A program made the position numbers and the translations under genes. Positions 1-14,010 of a stretch of 64,000 bases of DNA are shown here, piece after piece; within the stretch, counting starts at the first letter, position 1; every line of letters starts with the position of its first letter. The DNA is from Rodentibacter caecimuris. Its GTDB lineage: Bacteria; Pseudomonadota; Gammaproteobacteria; Enterobacterales; Pasteurellaceae. The notes beneath the pieces were generated by a model. The model was given only the letters and a program-made list of their open reading frames with translations. It was not told where the DNA came from and did not search any database. Location: positions 310,001-374,000 of the forward strand of contig NZ_BBXJ01000001.1 of assembly GCF_001019715.1 (NCBI RefSeq). Direction: 5' to 3'.

Positions 1-1010
1 ATCTCAATCCTCACGAGGTGGATGTGAACGTCCACCCGACAAAACATGAAGTACGTTTTCATCAACAACGACTCATTCATGATTTTATTTATGAAGGGAT
101 AAATCATGCATTGAACAATCAACCATCACTTCAAGCAACACTGCCTCAACAAAGTGCGGATAAACATTTACGAGAAAATGATATAAAAGAACCCACCCCG
201 ACTTATGGGACATCTTGGGTAAATAAACCCAATCGGGCGTCAGCCGGACAAAATATGTTTACCCAGAATGTTTCTGCGGAAAAACCTATGCAAAATCCAC
301 CGCACTTTTCGCTAGACAATAGAACGTCTCATCAAGGCTCTCGTGATTATTGGGAAAACTATCGTTCAGAAAAACCGAGTAAAACCGAGCAAAGATTGTA
401 TGGAGAATTGCTAGGCTCAACCAAAGACAATGACAATCTTGTTCAGCCCAAAACGTCAGAACAAGTGGTGGAAAAAAACGAAAATCCAACACATCTGCGG
501 GCATTATCACTGATTGAAAACCGCGCACTTTTATTACAGCAAAACCAACATCACTTTTTGCTTTCGTTGGAAAAATTGCAACAATTACAATGGAAATTAG
601 CTTTACAGCAGCCACAAATTGAGCTGCAACCTTTGTTGATCCCCATAGTATTTCGTTTAACGGAAAAGCAATTTAGCCAATGGGAAAAAGTGGCGGAAAA
701 TTTTGCCCAAGCGGGTTTTGAGTTTATCGAGAATAAACCCCAACGGCGTTTAACGTTAAACAAAGTTCCCCGCTTTTTACGCACACAAAATTTACAAAAA
801 TGTGTGATGACAATTTTAAATCACTCGGAAAATTCAGCGCCTTTTTCAACCGCACTTTACTCACAATTAGAAAGCAAAACCGTGACCGTATTTGCCGATG
901 CGGTGAATTTATTAAGCGAGATAGAACGCTTGCTCAATAACACCAATCGAGCTGAATTTGAGCAATTACTCAAACCCATTCATTGGCAACCTTTATTAGA
1001 CGAGCTATAA
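1..1010 (+). CDS. mutL: DNA mismatch repair protein MutL, C-terminal part (5' end outside window)
   Basis: The frame is open from the first bases of the window and runs to TAA at 1008-1010, so about 336 of the usual ~600 or more residues are visible. The first visible residues, [19 protein letters not shown], are the conserved end of the MutL/GHKL ATPase transducer domain, whose lysine contacts ATP. A long polar, low-complexity linker (about residues 45-160 of the visible part) follows, then the C-terminal dimerisation domain. MutL couples MutS mismatch recognition to downstream excision. The metal-binding endonuclease motif of MutL proteins from bacteria lacking MutH is not visible, which is as expected for a MutH-dependent gammaproteobacterium. 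The stop is directly followed by the miaA ATG. Uptake cores lie at 299-307 and about 849-857. Confidence 0.96.
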   Translation, partial: LNPHEVDVNVHPTKHEVRFHQQRLIHDFIYEGINHALNNQPSLQATLPQQSADKHLRENDIKEPTPTYGTSWVNKPNRASAGQNMFTQNVSAEKPMQNPPHFSLDNRTSHQGSRDYWENYRSEKPSKTEQRLYGELLGSTKDNDNLVQPKTSEQVVEKNENPTHLRALSLIENRALLLQQNQHHFLLSLEKLQQLQWKLALQQPQIELQPLLIPIVFRLTEKQFSQWEKVAENFAQAGFEFIENKPQRRLTLNKVPRFLRTQNLQKCVMTILNHSENSAPFSTALYSQLESKTVTVFADAVNLLSEIERLLNNTNRAEFEQLLKPIHWQPLLDEL

Positions 1011-1946
1011 ATGAAACCGACTGCAATTTTTTTAATGGGCCCAACGGCGTCCGGTAAAACAGATTTAGCTATTCAATTACGCCAACATTTGCCGGTGGAA
1101 ATTATTAGTGTCGATTCTGCCTTAATCTACAAAGGAATGGATATCGGTACGGCAAAACCCTCTAAAGAAGAACTTGCTTTAGCTCCCCATCGACTCATCG
1201 ACATTTTAGATCCTGCTGAAAGCTATTCTGCCATGAACTTTCGCGATGATGCCTTACACGAAATGGCGGACATTAGCGCACAAGGAAAAATTCCGCTTTT
1301 AGTCGGAGGCACAATGCTTTATTACAAAGCCTTGCTCGAAGGGCTTTCCCCTTTGCCTTCCGCGGATGAAACCATTCGGGCTGAAATTGAACGGAAAGCG
1401 GCACAACAAGGGTGGGCAGCATTACACCATGAACTCGCTCAAATTGACTCTGTCTCGGCACAACGTATTAATCCGAATGATTCACAGCGGATTAATCGTG
1501 CATTAGAAGTATTTTATATTACCGGTCAATCCTTAACCGACCTCACCGCACAAAAGGGCGAAGCATTGCCTTATCATATTCTACAATTTGCTATCGCACC
1601 GGAAGATCGCCATATTTTGCATACCCGCATTGAACAGCGTTTCCATAAAATGATTGATTTAGGTTTTCAAGAGGAAGTGGAAAAACTCTATGCACGTGGC
1701 GATCTGAGCGTGAATTTGCCGTCTATCCGTTGCGTGGGCTACCGCCAAATGTGGGAATATTTGCAAGGCGATTACGATCACAAAGAAATGATCTTCCGAG
1801 GCATTTGTGCCACACGCCAACTGGCTAAACGTCAGATTACTTGGTTACGAGGCTGGAAAACGCCGATTCAATGGCTAGATAGCTTACAGCCCACACAGGC
1901 GAAAGAGAAAGTTTTACAGCTTGTCGATCAGAATATAAAAAGTTAA
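1011..1946 (+). CDS. miaA: tRNA dimethylallyltransferase MiaA
   Basis: MiaA transfers a dimethylallyl group to N6 of A37 in tRNAs that read codons starting with U, the first step of the ms2i6A modification. The 311-residue length is normal for the family. The P-loop GPTASGKT is at residues 10-17, followed by the substrate-binding stretch [18 protein letters not shown] at about residues 34-51. The conserved central segment [14 protein letters not shown] is present, as are [11 protein letters not shown] and the C-terminal [14 protein letters not shown]. The ATG follows the mutL TAA with no gap, so translation is probably coupled. The order mutL-miaA-glnE matches that remembered for Haemophilus influenzae. 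Confidence 0.98.
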   Translation: MKPTAIFLMGPTASGKTDLAIQLRQHLPVEIISVDSALIYKGMDIGTAKPSKEELALAPHRLIDILDPAESYSAMNFRDDALHEMADISAQGKIPLLVGGTMLYYKALLEGLSPLPSADETIRAEIERKAAQQGWAALHHELAQIDSVSAQRINPNDSQRINRALEVFYITGQSLTDLTAQKGEALPYHILQFAIAPEDRHILHTRIEQRFHKMIDLGFQEEVEKLYARGDLSVNLPSIRCVGYRQMWEYLQGDYDHKEMIFRGICATRQLAKRQITWLRGWKTPIQWLDSLQPTQAKEKVLQLVDQNIKS

Positions 1947-1950
1947 CAAC

Positions 1951-4893
1951 ATGACCGCACTTTTATCCCTTAGCAAACAAAAACTCACCGCACTTGGCAT
2001 AATCTTATGCCAATCTTTTCCTGAAATTGATGCCAATGGCGTTACTCAAACGATTCAACAACACCAAGAAGATAAAAACCACCCTATCGGAAGATTAGGC
2101 TATGCCGTTGCGATGTCCGACTTTGTTGAAAAAGTCTTACAAAAACAACCGCACTTACTGGCACAATGGTGGGAAACCAGCCCTACATTTTCCGACTGTG
2201 AGCAATATCAAGAACGCTTAAATAACGAATTATCAGCAATTTCCGATGAGGCTGAATTTTATAAAACTCTACGGTTTTTTCGTAATACAGAAATGGCGAA
2301 ATTAAGTTTTTGTCAAAGTCTCAACTTGGCAACTGTAGAAGAAATTTTTATCCGTCTCTCAGAACTGGCAGAAAGTCTTATCATTGGCGCACGTGATTGG
2401 CTTTATCGTCAGGCTTGTGCCGAAATGGGAACACCGGTGGACGAACAAGGTAACCCACAACCGCTTTATATTCTTGGTATGGGTAAACTGGGCGGATTTG
2501 AACTGAATTTTTCTTCCGATATTGATTTAATTTTTACTTATCCGTCTCAGGGAGAAACCCGTATTGAGGGAAGCAATGCAAGAAAATCAGTAGATAATGC
2601 AAAATTTTTTACCCGTCTCGGACAACGTTTAATCAGTGCATTGGATGATTTTACCGCTGATGGATTTGTTTACCGCACGGATATGCGTCTGCGCCCCTTT
2701 GGTGAAAGCGGTGCGCTGGCATTAAGTTTTGCCGCAATGGAGCAATATTATCAGGATCAGGGACGGGATTGGGAACGCTATGCGATGATTAAAGGGCGTA
2801 TTCTCGGCGAAAAATCGGATGACCCGAATAGCCTGTATTTACAAAAAATGCTGCGTCCCTTTGTTTATCGCCGTTATATTGATTTCAGCGTCATTCAGTC
2901 ACTGCGTGAAATGAAAGGAAAAATTGAACGGGAAGTACGCCGCCGCGGGTTAAAAGATAATATCAAACTCGGTGCCGGCGGTATTCGCGAAGTGGAATTT
3001 ATCGCACAGGTCTTCCAACTGATTCGTGGTGGAAGGGAAATTGCTTTACAGCAACATAGCTTGCTTAAGATCTTACCTGAAATAACAAAACTTGGTCTTA
3101 TTAGTCAAACACAACATCACGCTTTACATGAAAGCTATCTTTTTTTGCGAAGAGTAGAAAATATTTTACAAGCAATTAATGATCAACAAACCCAAACCCT
3201 ACCGACTAATGAAATCGATCAACAACGTTTAATCACAGCCTGTCGAAACTTTACAAGTTTCAACGAGCAAAATATTGCGATTCAGCGCACCTATCCAATG
3301 GAAAACTGGCAAGATTTCTACTGCACTTTACAGCAAATGCAAGAAAAAGTGCGGTCGGTTTTCGATCATCTTATTGGTGAGGAAAACGATGAAAATAACG
3401 ATAAAGAAAATCAATGGCAGGATTTTCTTGAAGCGGACTTTGATGAAATCACACAAATGTTGGAAGAAAGTAGCATTCAATCCGATTACATTAGTGAAAT
3501 TTTAGATAAACTAGGACAATTTAAAGAAAGCCTAAAGCGACGTATTATTGGAAACCGTGGACGGGATGTACTGGCACAATTAATGCCCAAGATATTTTCT
3601 CTCATTTTTAAACAAGAAAGTGACCGCACTTTACTATCTCGGATGCTGCACATTATTGAGAAAATTTCCAGTCGAACGACTTATTTAGAATTACTTCTCG
3701 AGAATCCGCAAGCTTTGCAGCAAGTGGTAAATCTTTGTGCAAAATCTCAGTTAATTGCCGACCAATTAGCGCGCCACCCAATTTTGTTAGATGAACTACT
3801 TAACACTGAAAGTTTACGTAACCCAATACCTTTCACACAATATCCTAATGAACTTCAACAATATTTGCTCCGACTTCCGGAAGAGGATGAGGAACAATTT
3901 ATTGATGCACTGCGTCAATTTAAACAGGCTATATTATTACGTGTGGCAGCGGCTGATATTTTGGGCGTGTTACCTGTAATGAAAGTCAGCGATCACCTTA
4001 CTTATCTAGCAGAAGCAATCATCGCCTCCGTAATCAACTTAGCTTGGAAACAGGTTTCAACCCGCTTTGGTGTGCCTCAACATTTGCAAGATGGTGAAAA
4101 AGGGTTTTTAGTTATTGGTTATGGCAAACTTGGAGGGATTGAACTAGGTTATAAATCCGATCTCGATCTTGTTTTTCTTTATAAAGCTGTTGAAAGCCAA
4201 ACCATAGGCGGAAAAAAAATTATTGATAGCAATCAGTTTTACTTACGCTTAGCGCAAAAAATTGTGAGTATTTTTAGTCTTAATACCAGTGCCGGAGTAT
4301 TGTATGACGTCGATATGCGCTTACGCCCATCCGGAGATGCCGGTTTACTGGGCTGTTCTTTAGAAGCCTTTGAAAATTATCAATTAAATGAAGCTTGGAC
4401 TTGGGAAAAGCAAGCCTTAGTCAGAAGTCGGGCGGTATTTGGTGATGAACCGTTACGCCAAAAATTTGAGCAAATTAGACAAAAAGTTCTCGCTACACCA
4501 AGAGATGTAATCCAACTCAAAATGGATATCCAAGAAATGCGAGAAAAAATGTATGAAACTCTTTCTAAGTCTAAAGAAGGTGAATTTAATATAAAAACGG
4601 ATCGTGGTGGGATTACCGACATTGAGTTTATCGCACAATATTTAATGCTGGCTCATGCACAACAAAACCCAAGTCTAACAAAATGGTCGGATAATGTGAG
4701 AATTTTTGACGATATGGCAAGTGTTCAAGTGATTTCCGTCTCTGATTGTGAAAAATTAAAGCAATGCTATGTAGATTTACGTAATAAAATCCATCATCTT
4801 AATTTAATCGGACAACCACCGATTGTGTCAGATTCGGAGTTTTGTAAGGAAAGGGAATTTATACAAAGCTTCTGGCAAAACTTATTTGGGTGA
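1951..4893 (+). CDS. glnE: Bifunctional glutamine synthetase adenylyltransferase / adenylyl-removing enzyme GlnE
   Basis: GlnE adds AMP to, and removes it from, a tyrosine of glutamine synthetase in response to PII signalling. At 980 residues it has the normal full length. Two nucleotidyltransferase domains are visible from their signature motifs: [18 protein letters not shown] at about residues 176-193 in the N-terminal (deadenylylating) half, and [18 protein letters not shown] at about 723-740 in the C-terminal (adenylylating) half. Each is followed by a DMRLRPxG motif. The ATG lies 4 bases after the miaA stop and an uptake core sits directly behind it (1954-1962), with more at 1987, 2148, 3347 and 3623. 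The ribosome site is weak, which suggests coupling to miaA. The gene converges on the rRNA operon. Confidence 0.98.
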   Translation: MTALLSLSKQKLTALGIILCQSFPEIDANGVTQTIQQHQEDKNHPIGRLGYAVAMSDFVEKVLQKQPHLLAQWWETSPTFSDCEQYQERLNNELSAISDEAEFYKTLRFFRNTEMAKLSFCQSLNLATVEEIFIRLSELAESLIIGARDWLYRQACAEMGTPVDEQGNPQPLYILGMGKLGGFELNFSSDIDLIFTYPSQGETRIEGSNARKSVDNAKFFTRLGQRLISALDDFTADGFVYRTDMRLRPFGESGALALSFAAMEQYYQDQGRDWERYAMIKGRILGEKSDDPNSLYLQKMLRPFVYRRYIDFSVIQSLREMKGKIEREVRRRGLKDNIKLGAGGIREVEFIAQVFQLIRGGREIALQQHSLLKILPEITKLGLISQTQHHALHESYLFLRRVENILQAINDQQTQTLPTNEIDQQRLITACRNFTSFNEQNIAIQRTYPMENWQDFYCTLQQMQEKVRSVFDHLIGEENDENNDKENQWQDFLEADFDEITQMLEESSIQSDYISEILDKLGQFKESLKRRIIGNRGRDVLAQLMPKIFSLIFKQESDRTLLSRMLHIIEKISSRTTYLELLLENPQALQQVVNLCAKSQLIADQLARHPILLDELLNTESLRNPIPFTQYPNELQQYLLRLPEEDEEQFIDALRQFKQAILLRVAAADILGVLPVMKVSDHLTYLAEAIIASVINLAWKQVSTRFGVPQHLQDGEKGFLVIGYGKLGGIELGYKSDLDLVFLYKAVESQTIGGKKIIDSNQFYLRLAQKIVSIFSLNTSAGVLYDVDMRLRPSGDAGLLGCSLEAFENYQLNEAWTWEKQALVRSRAVFGDEPLRQKFEQIRQKVLATPRDVIQLKMDIQEMREKMYETLSKSKEGEFNIKTDRGGITDIEFIAQYLMLAHAQQNPSLTKWSDNVRIFDDMASVQVISVSDCEKLKQCYVDLRNKIHHLNLIGQPPIVSDSEFCKEREFIQSFWQNLFG

Positions 4894-4941
4894 CATCTTA
4901 AGCAAAATTATATTCCAGAAAAATATCTAATTATTGAACAT

Positions 4942-4961
4942 ATCTTTTATTAATAAAAGAT
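4942..4961. repeat. Perfect 20-bp palindrome downstream of glnE
   Basis: ATCTTTTATT is followed immediately by its exact reverse complement. It lies 48 bases after the glnE stop, in the gap between glnE and the rRNA operon. There is no run of T behind it on the plus strand, so it is not a classical terminator by itself. It could be an RNA 3' hairpin or a protein site. Confidence 0.6.
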
Positions 4962-5008
4962 GAGTAGGAGAGTTGCATAAAAACAGTAAAAATAATCTTC
5001 TATCTCGA

Positions 5009-5037
5009 ATCCGTACGTTTTACGTATGGATTTTTTT
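5009..5037 (+). terminator. Probable intrinsic terminator of mutL-miaA-glnE
   Basis: A 9-bp stem (ATCCGTACG pairing with CGTATGGAT, one G-T pair) with a 5-base loop is followed by seven T on the plus strand. It lies about 115 bases after the glnE stop. Confidence 0.7.
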
Positions 5038-5135
5038 GTTAATTTTAACGTTATTTGTGAAAATGAAAATTTGATATCTTTCAAAACTGTATTTTGGCTA
5101 ACTAAAAATGTATAAAGAACATTTTCTACATATAA

Positions 5136-5165
5136 CAAAAACCCCTGAACCGCTCGATTCAGGGG
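5136..5165 (-). terminator. Intrinsic terminator of the rRNA operon
   Basis: On the minus strand the stem CCCCTGAA/TTCAGGGG with an 8-base loop is followed by TTTTTG. It lies just beyond the 5S rRNA 3' end and fits the operon's transcription end. Confidence 0.85.
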
Positions 5166-5181
5166 GATTGTATAGTATACA

Positions 5182-5297
5182 CCCGGCAGTGCCCTACTCT
5201 CACATGGGGATACCCCACACTACCATCGGCATTACAGCATTTCACTTCTGAGTTCGGGATGGATTCAGGTGGAACCACTGCACTCTCGCCGCCGGGA
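5182..5297 (-). rRNA. rrf: 5S ribosomal RNA
   Basis: The minus strand matches gammaproteobacterial 5S rRNA through its length. It has the terminal CCCGGCGGC / GCCGGG helix, the conserved GAACTCAGAAGTGAAA stretch and the CCCCATGTGAGAG stretch near the 3' end. The length of about 116 nt is normal. Ends are placed by comparison with the remembered E. coli 5S and may be off by a few bases. The 23S-5S spacer (about 5298-5469) contains an irregular run of TTTTATCT-like units. Confidence 0.96.
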
Positions 5298-5469
5298 TAA
5301 TTCTTCGATAACTTCTTCTCTTCAAGTTTTATCTTGTTCTATCTTTTTATCTCGTTTTATCTCTTTTATCTTTTTCATCTGTTCTATCGGATACAAGCTG
5401 ATGACTGATTACGGTATACTTTAATTCGTTGTACTTCACACTAGCCGCCCAAAAACACTTGAGCGTTGT

Positions 5470-8367
<2,898 letters not shown>

Positions 8368-8444
8368 ATACAACCTCAAATGTTTTCAGCCTGCCTACTC
8401 AGTCAGGCCTACATCTTGAAGCGAATCTTTAATTCAACTAAACA

Positions 8445-8468
8445 CTTGACTGCCTTTCTCCAGTCAAG
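8445..8468 (-). other. Hairpin in the tRNA-Ala/23S spacer (likely RNA processing structure)
   Basis: An 8-bp perfect stem (CTTGACTG/CAGTCAAG) with an 8-base loop lies in the spacer between tRNA-Ala and 23S. A second short stem lies at about 8391-8407. A boxA-like element (TGTTCTTTAAAA on the minus strand, about 8544-8555) lies between these hairpins and tRNA-Ala, as expected for antitermination before 23S. The spacer 8368-8636 holds no gene. Confidence 0.5.
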
Positions 8469-8636
8469 ATTTTTCTACTCAGACTTCCTCTATTCCTTTT
8501 GGAACTTAAAAGTCTCTTCAGTTTTCAGCTTGTTTCCAATTTTTTAAAGAACAGAAGATAAAACTTTTCAGTTATCATCGTTAAGTAAACGCAATACCAT
8601 TTTCTATCAATGCAACATTTACTTAACGATGATAAG

Positions 8637-8712
8637 TGGTGGAGATAAGCGGGATCGAACCGCTGACCTCCTGCGTGCAAGGCAGGCGCTCTCCCAGCTG
8701 AGCTATATCCCC
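8637..8712 (-). tRNA. alaT: tRNA-Ala (anticodon TGC)
   Basis: The minus strand folds as a 76-nt tRNA. It has acceptor GGGGATA, D arm AGCTCAGCTGGGAGAGC, anticodon stem-loop with TGC, T arm GGTTCGATCC and an encoded CCA end. It sits in the 16S-23S spacer, the usual place for tRNA-Ile plus tRNA-Ala. Confidence 0.98.
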
Positions 8713-8762
8713 AGTTATCATTAATTTGCAGATACTTGCCCTTACTTCACTCACTCTTAGAG

Positions 8763-8839
<77 letters not shown>

Positions 8840-8920
8840 AAGGACAATGTTGATTTCCGCTCTCTATCTTGTCTACAACTCTCAGCCAATCTGTGTGGAC
8901 ACTTACTATAGCTCGTTCGG

Positions 8921-10455
<1,535 letters not shown>

Positions 10456-10610
10456 CAAAGTTCAATCGCTCAATAAACTGCTTAGCTATTAATATACACT
10501 ACTATAAAAAGTAATAATGAATTTCTAGTTTAAGCACCTATTAAGACTTCAAAATTAAAAATATTTTAACAAGTCTATTAACAAGTGCCCACACAGATTG
10601 TCTGATTCGT

Positions 10611-10622
10611 TGTTAAAGAGCA
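10611..10622 (-). promoter_or_regulatory. boxA antitermination element in the rRNA leader
   Basis: The minus strand reads TGCTCTTTAACA, the bacterial rRNA boxA consensus bound by NusB/NusE. It lies between the promoter and 16S. The stretch 10456-10817 holds only leader, boxA and promoter and no gene. Confidence 0.85.
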
Positions 10623-10684
10623 AAAAATAACGACGCACCGGCAAATCTTCTTACTTCACAACAGCGCGTCGTTGTGTGGTGCGC

Positions 10685-10712
10685 ATTATAGGGAAAATGA
10701 AAAACAATGCAA
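10685..10712 (-). promoter_or_regulatory. Strong sigma-70 promoter of the rRNA operon
   Basis: On the minus strand TTGCAT (10707-10712) and a perfect TATAAT (10685-10690) are separated by 16 bases. Upstream (10713-10750) is an A/T-tract region like an UP element. Downstream, the start region GCGCACCACAC is GC-rich, as at stringently controlled rRNA promoters. Confidence 0.85.
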
Positions 10713-10817
10713 GCGGTTTTTGCAAAAAAATCGCAAAAAATTTCAAAAAAGTGACCGTCTGGTGAAATCACAATCAATATGTTGAAAATTGCTTCAATAT
10801 TTGAATGTTTTATCTAA

Positions 10818-13800
10818 CTAGATCCCAAAAAAACGCTCAAAAAAGGCTTTGAGTTTATCCAAAACGGTCTGGAGTTTTTTGCTACGCTGATTATCGGGGG
10901 TAAAACGAGACATCGGCGGCAAGACTTTATCAATCAACGTGCCTGCTTCACTAAATACACCATTTTCAAACGCACTGTTTACAAATTGATGTGTTGCTTC
11001 AGGGTTAAGATTTTCTTTGTCGATAATTTCATCTAGCTCTTTTTGTTTCGCTTGCTCAATATGAAAACGCCAACTTTCATCAAATTCTGCATTTGGTGTT
11101 AACGAAGCAATGAAGGTTTGAATTAAACCTTTTTTATTGCGTAGCTCCACGCTGGAATCAACCGCTTTCTCAATGTTAATCAGCAACTCTTTATCCTCAC
11201 CATTTTTAATATGGTATTGACGGATAAGCTCTAAGATATAATCAATATTAATTTCCACTTGTTTGATCAATTCCATTTCGAAAACAATGTCATCATTAAT
11301 ATTTTCTGCATCGTCCTCTTTCGTGCTACGAAACTCTTCGTAAAGATCAATATAAAGTGAATGATAGTCTTGGATATTCCTCTCCGTCAAAATCTCTAAG
11401 CTCTTAAATTGATCGAACACGGAAAGAATATTTTGTAATTTTAAAAAACTACTGTACAGCTTAATAAATTCTTTTTTAGCTTTTTCGCTTTCAATGCGCT
11501 CACCAACAGGGAATTTTTCTAAAAGCTCCGCAACAATATCCTTATAACCACGCCGTTTCTTTCCATTGTCTTCATAACCCTCATAGTAATCCTTAAAGGG
11601 TTTCATCAACACTAAACCGCCAGCTTCTTTATCACCAAATAAAGCAATACTGTCATTAGTTGCTTTTTCCAGATTGCGAAAACAAACAATATTTCCAAAG
11701 CGTTTTACCGAATTTAAAATCCGATTGGTACGGGAATAGGCTTGTAGCAAGCCGTGATTTTTCAAGTTTTTATCGACCCAAAGCGTATTGAGCGTTGTCG
11801 CATCAAAGCCCGTTAAAAACATATTCACGACAATTAACAAATCAATCTCACGATTTTTCATTCTCAACGATACATCACGATAATAATTTTGGAATTTTTC
11901 CGCTGATGTATCGTAATTGGTATTAAATAACCGATTGTAATCGGCAATCGCATTGTCTAAAAAATCCCGATGACTCACGCTCAGTCCTTCGGTATTTTCT
12001 GAATTCTCATCGTCAATATTGTCATCATCAAGCTCATCATTTGCACCGTAGCTAAAAATCGTAGCAATTTTTAGCCTTTGTGCTTCAGGTAATTGTGCTT
12101 GTTGCTGTTTGAATGTTTGATAATAGTGCTTTGCCACATCAATTGAACTCACGGCAAAAATCGAGTTAAAACCACTTAGACGAATTTTCGTTTTGATTTC
12201 TTCTATTGAGTGGCGATCTGTGGCAGAAGCAAGATGTTCAATGTTTGACAAGCGGTTAAAAAAGTAAGATTTATTGCGAAGGGTTTTCTGAGCAAAGTGC
12301 TGTAAAATATAGGCGACAATATTATGAATACGTTCAGGGGCATTCAACGCCCGCTCCCGATCAATATCGGCAACTTTCTTATCTTCCACATTATCAGCTT
12401 CTTTCACCGTACGGACATAATCCACCCGAAACGGCAACACATTTTTATCTGCGATTGCATTCACAATCGTATAAGTATGGAGCTTTGTGCCAAACGTCTG
12501 TGCCGTTGTAGTCTGTAATGGTGAAAATACCGATGACTGTTGCTGTGCGTTTTGGGCAAAAATCGGTGTCCCCGTAAAGCCAAATAACGCATACTTTTTA
12601 AATGCTTTAGTAATTGCTTGGTGCATTTCACCAAATTGTGAACGATGACATTCATCAAAAATAAGCACAATATTTTCATTAAAAACAGCGTGGCTACCGT
12701 GGCGTTTAATAAATATCGCCAGTTTTTGAATGGTCGTAATAATAATCTTAGCATTAGGGTCGCCCAGTTGCTTGGCAAGAATTTTGGTGCTGGTATTGCT
12801 ATTCGCCGCCCCTTGCTGGAATTTGTCATACTCTTTCATTGTTTGGTAATCAAGATCTTTTCTATCGACCACAAACAACACTTTATGAATAAAAGGTAAC
12901 TGGCTGGCAAGTTGCGCCGTTTTAAATGAGGTTAAAGTTTTACCACTCCCCGTTGTATGCCAAATATAACCGCCTGCATCGATCGAACCTAATTGCTTAT
13001 AATTTTGTGCAATCTGTAACTTATTTAAAATACGCTCGGTAGCAACGATCTGATAAGGGCGCATCACCAATAACAAACGGTCAGATGTAAACACACAATA
13101 GCGAAACAGAATTTTTAGCAAGCTATGCTTAGCAAAAAAGGTTTTGGTGAAATCCATTAACTCGGTAATCGGCTTATTTTCCGCATCTGCCCACCACGAA
13201 GTAAACTCAAAACTGTTACTGGTTTTCTGCTTACGCCGATGACTATTGCGTTGCTCTTTTAAATGGCTATCACGGGTTGAATTACTATAATATTTAGTGA
13301 GCGTACCGTTAGAAATCACGAATAACTGAACATATTCAAACAGCCCGCTACCCGCCCAAAAACTTTCCCGCTGATAACGATTAATTTGGTTAAAGGCTTC
13401 CCGAATATCGACCCCACGCCGTTTTAACTCAATATGCACCAATGGCAAACCATTCACCAATACAGTAACGTCATAGCGATTTTGACGAGGCGTATCATTC
13501 ACCTCATACTGATTTAGCACTTGCAAATGGTTATTGTGAATATCCTCTTTATCCACCAAACGAATATTCTTCGTTGTACCGTCATCACAGGTTAAAAGCT
13601 GGATTTCATCTTGTTGAATGATTTCACTTTTATCGGCAATATGACTATTCTTATTGGCAATCACTTCATTAAAAAAGTGTTTCCACTCGGTTTCGCTAAA
13701 CGCATAATGATTTAACCGCTCTAACTGTCGGCGTAAATTGGCAATTAAATCTTGCTCGGTATGGATAAATAAACGTTCATAGGCTTGCGAAGTCAGTTGC

Positions 13801-13925
13801 TGAATAAAGGCTTGTTCAAGCTGTGCTTCACTCTGATAGCTATCTTCCTGAACAGCATTATCCCGCTCATATTTTGCCACTACCGAGCTTTCAGGATTTT
13901 CCAATACCAAATCAAGATAGTTCAT
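10818..13925 (-). CDS. hsdR: Type I restriction enzyme R subunit (HsdR)
   Basis: HsdR is the motor and nuclease subunit of a type I restriction enzyme, and acts as part of an R2M2S complex on unmodified DNA. At 1,035 residues the length is normal. The N-terminal PD-(D/E)xK nuclease is visible as D152, E166 and K168 (in YDVTVLVNG and HIELKRRG). A superfamily 2 helicase follows, with TGSGKT at 325-330 and the DEAD-like DECH box at 424-427. Later come FGFTGTP and the motif VI region with a QAYSRTNR stretch. A GAGG ribosome site precedes the ATG. It is the last gene of hsdM-hsdS-hsdR, 85 bases after hsdS. Only about one uptake core is visible in the whole operon, which fits an accessory, acquired unit. 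Confidence 0.96.
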   Translation of the reverse strand: MNYLDLVLENPESSVVAKYERDNAVQEDSYQSEAQLEQAFIQQLTSQAYERLFIHTEQDLIANLRRQLERLNHYAFSETEWKHFFNEVIANKNSHIADKSEIIQQDEIQLLTCDDGTTKNIRLVDKEDIHNNHLQVLNQYEVNDTPRQNRYDVTVLVNGLPLVHIELKRRGVDIREAFNQINRYQRESFWAGSGLFEYVQLFVISNGTLTKYYSNSTRDSHLKEQRNSHRRKQKTSNSFEFTSWWADAENKPITELMDFTKTFFAKHSLLKILFRYCVFTSDRLLLVMRPYQIVATERILNKLQIAQNYKQLGSIDAGGYIWHTTGSGKTLTSFKTAQLASQLPFIHKVLFVVDRKDLDYQTMKEYDKFQQGAANSNTSTKILAKQLGDPNAKIIITTIQKLAIFIKRHGSHAVFNENIVLIFDECHRSQFGEMHQAITKAFKKYALFGFTGTPIFAQNAQQQSSVFSPLQTTTAQTFGTKLHTYTIVNAIADKNVLPFRVDYVRTVKEADNVEDKKVADIDRERALNAPERIHNIVAYILQHFAQKTLRNKSYFFNRLSNIEHLASATDRHSIEEIKTKIRLSGFNSIFAVSSIDVAKHYYQTFKQQQAQLPEAQRLKIATIFSYGANDELDDDNIDDENSENTEGLSVSHRDFLDNAIADYNRLFNTNYDTSAEKFQNYYRDVSLRMKNREIDLLIVVNMFLTGFDATTLNTLWVDKNLKNHGLLQAYSRTNRILNSVKRFGNIVCFRNLEKATNDSIALFGDKEAGGLVLMKPFKDYYEGYEDNGKKRRGYKDIVAELLEKFPVGERIESEKAKKEFIKLYSSFLKLQNILSVFDQFKSLEILTERNIQDYHSLYIDLYEEFRSTKEDDAENINDDIVFEMELIKQVEINIDYILELIRQYHIKNGEDKELLINIEKAVDSSVELRNKKGLIQTFIASLTPNAEFDESWRFHIEQAKQKELDEIIDKENLNPEATHQFVNSAFENGVFSEAGTLIDKVLPPMSRFTPDNQRSKKLQTVLDKLKAFFERFFGI

Positions 13926-14010
13926 TTTTTGCCTCGTTTATTGTTTAGTTTTCTATAATAAGCTAATCATAATTCAAGAAATTGAAATAATGCCAATGAT
14001 GGAGATAAAT

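Noticed and set aside
5298-5469. Possible CRISPR-like repeats in the 23S-5S spacer
   Set aside because: The units are short, irregular and without unique spacers of constant length. No cas genes are present.
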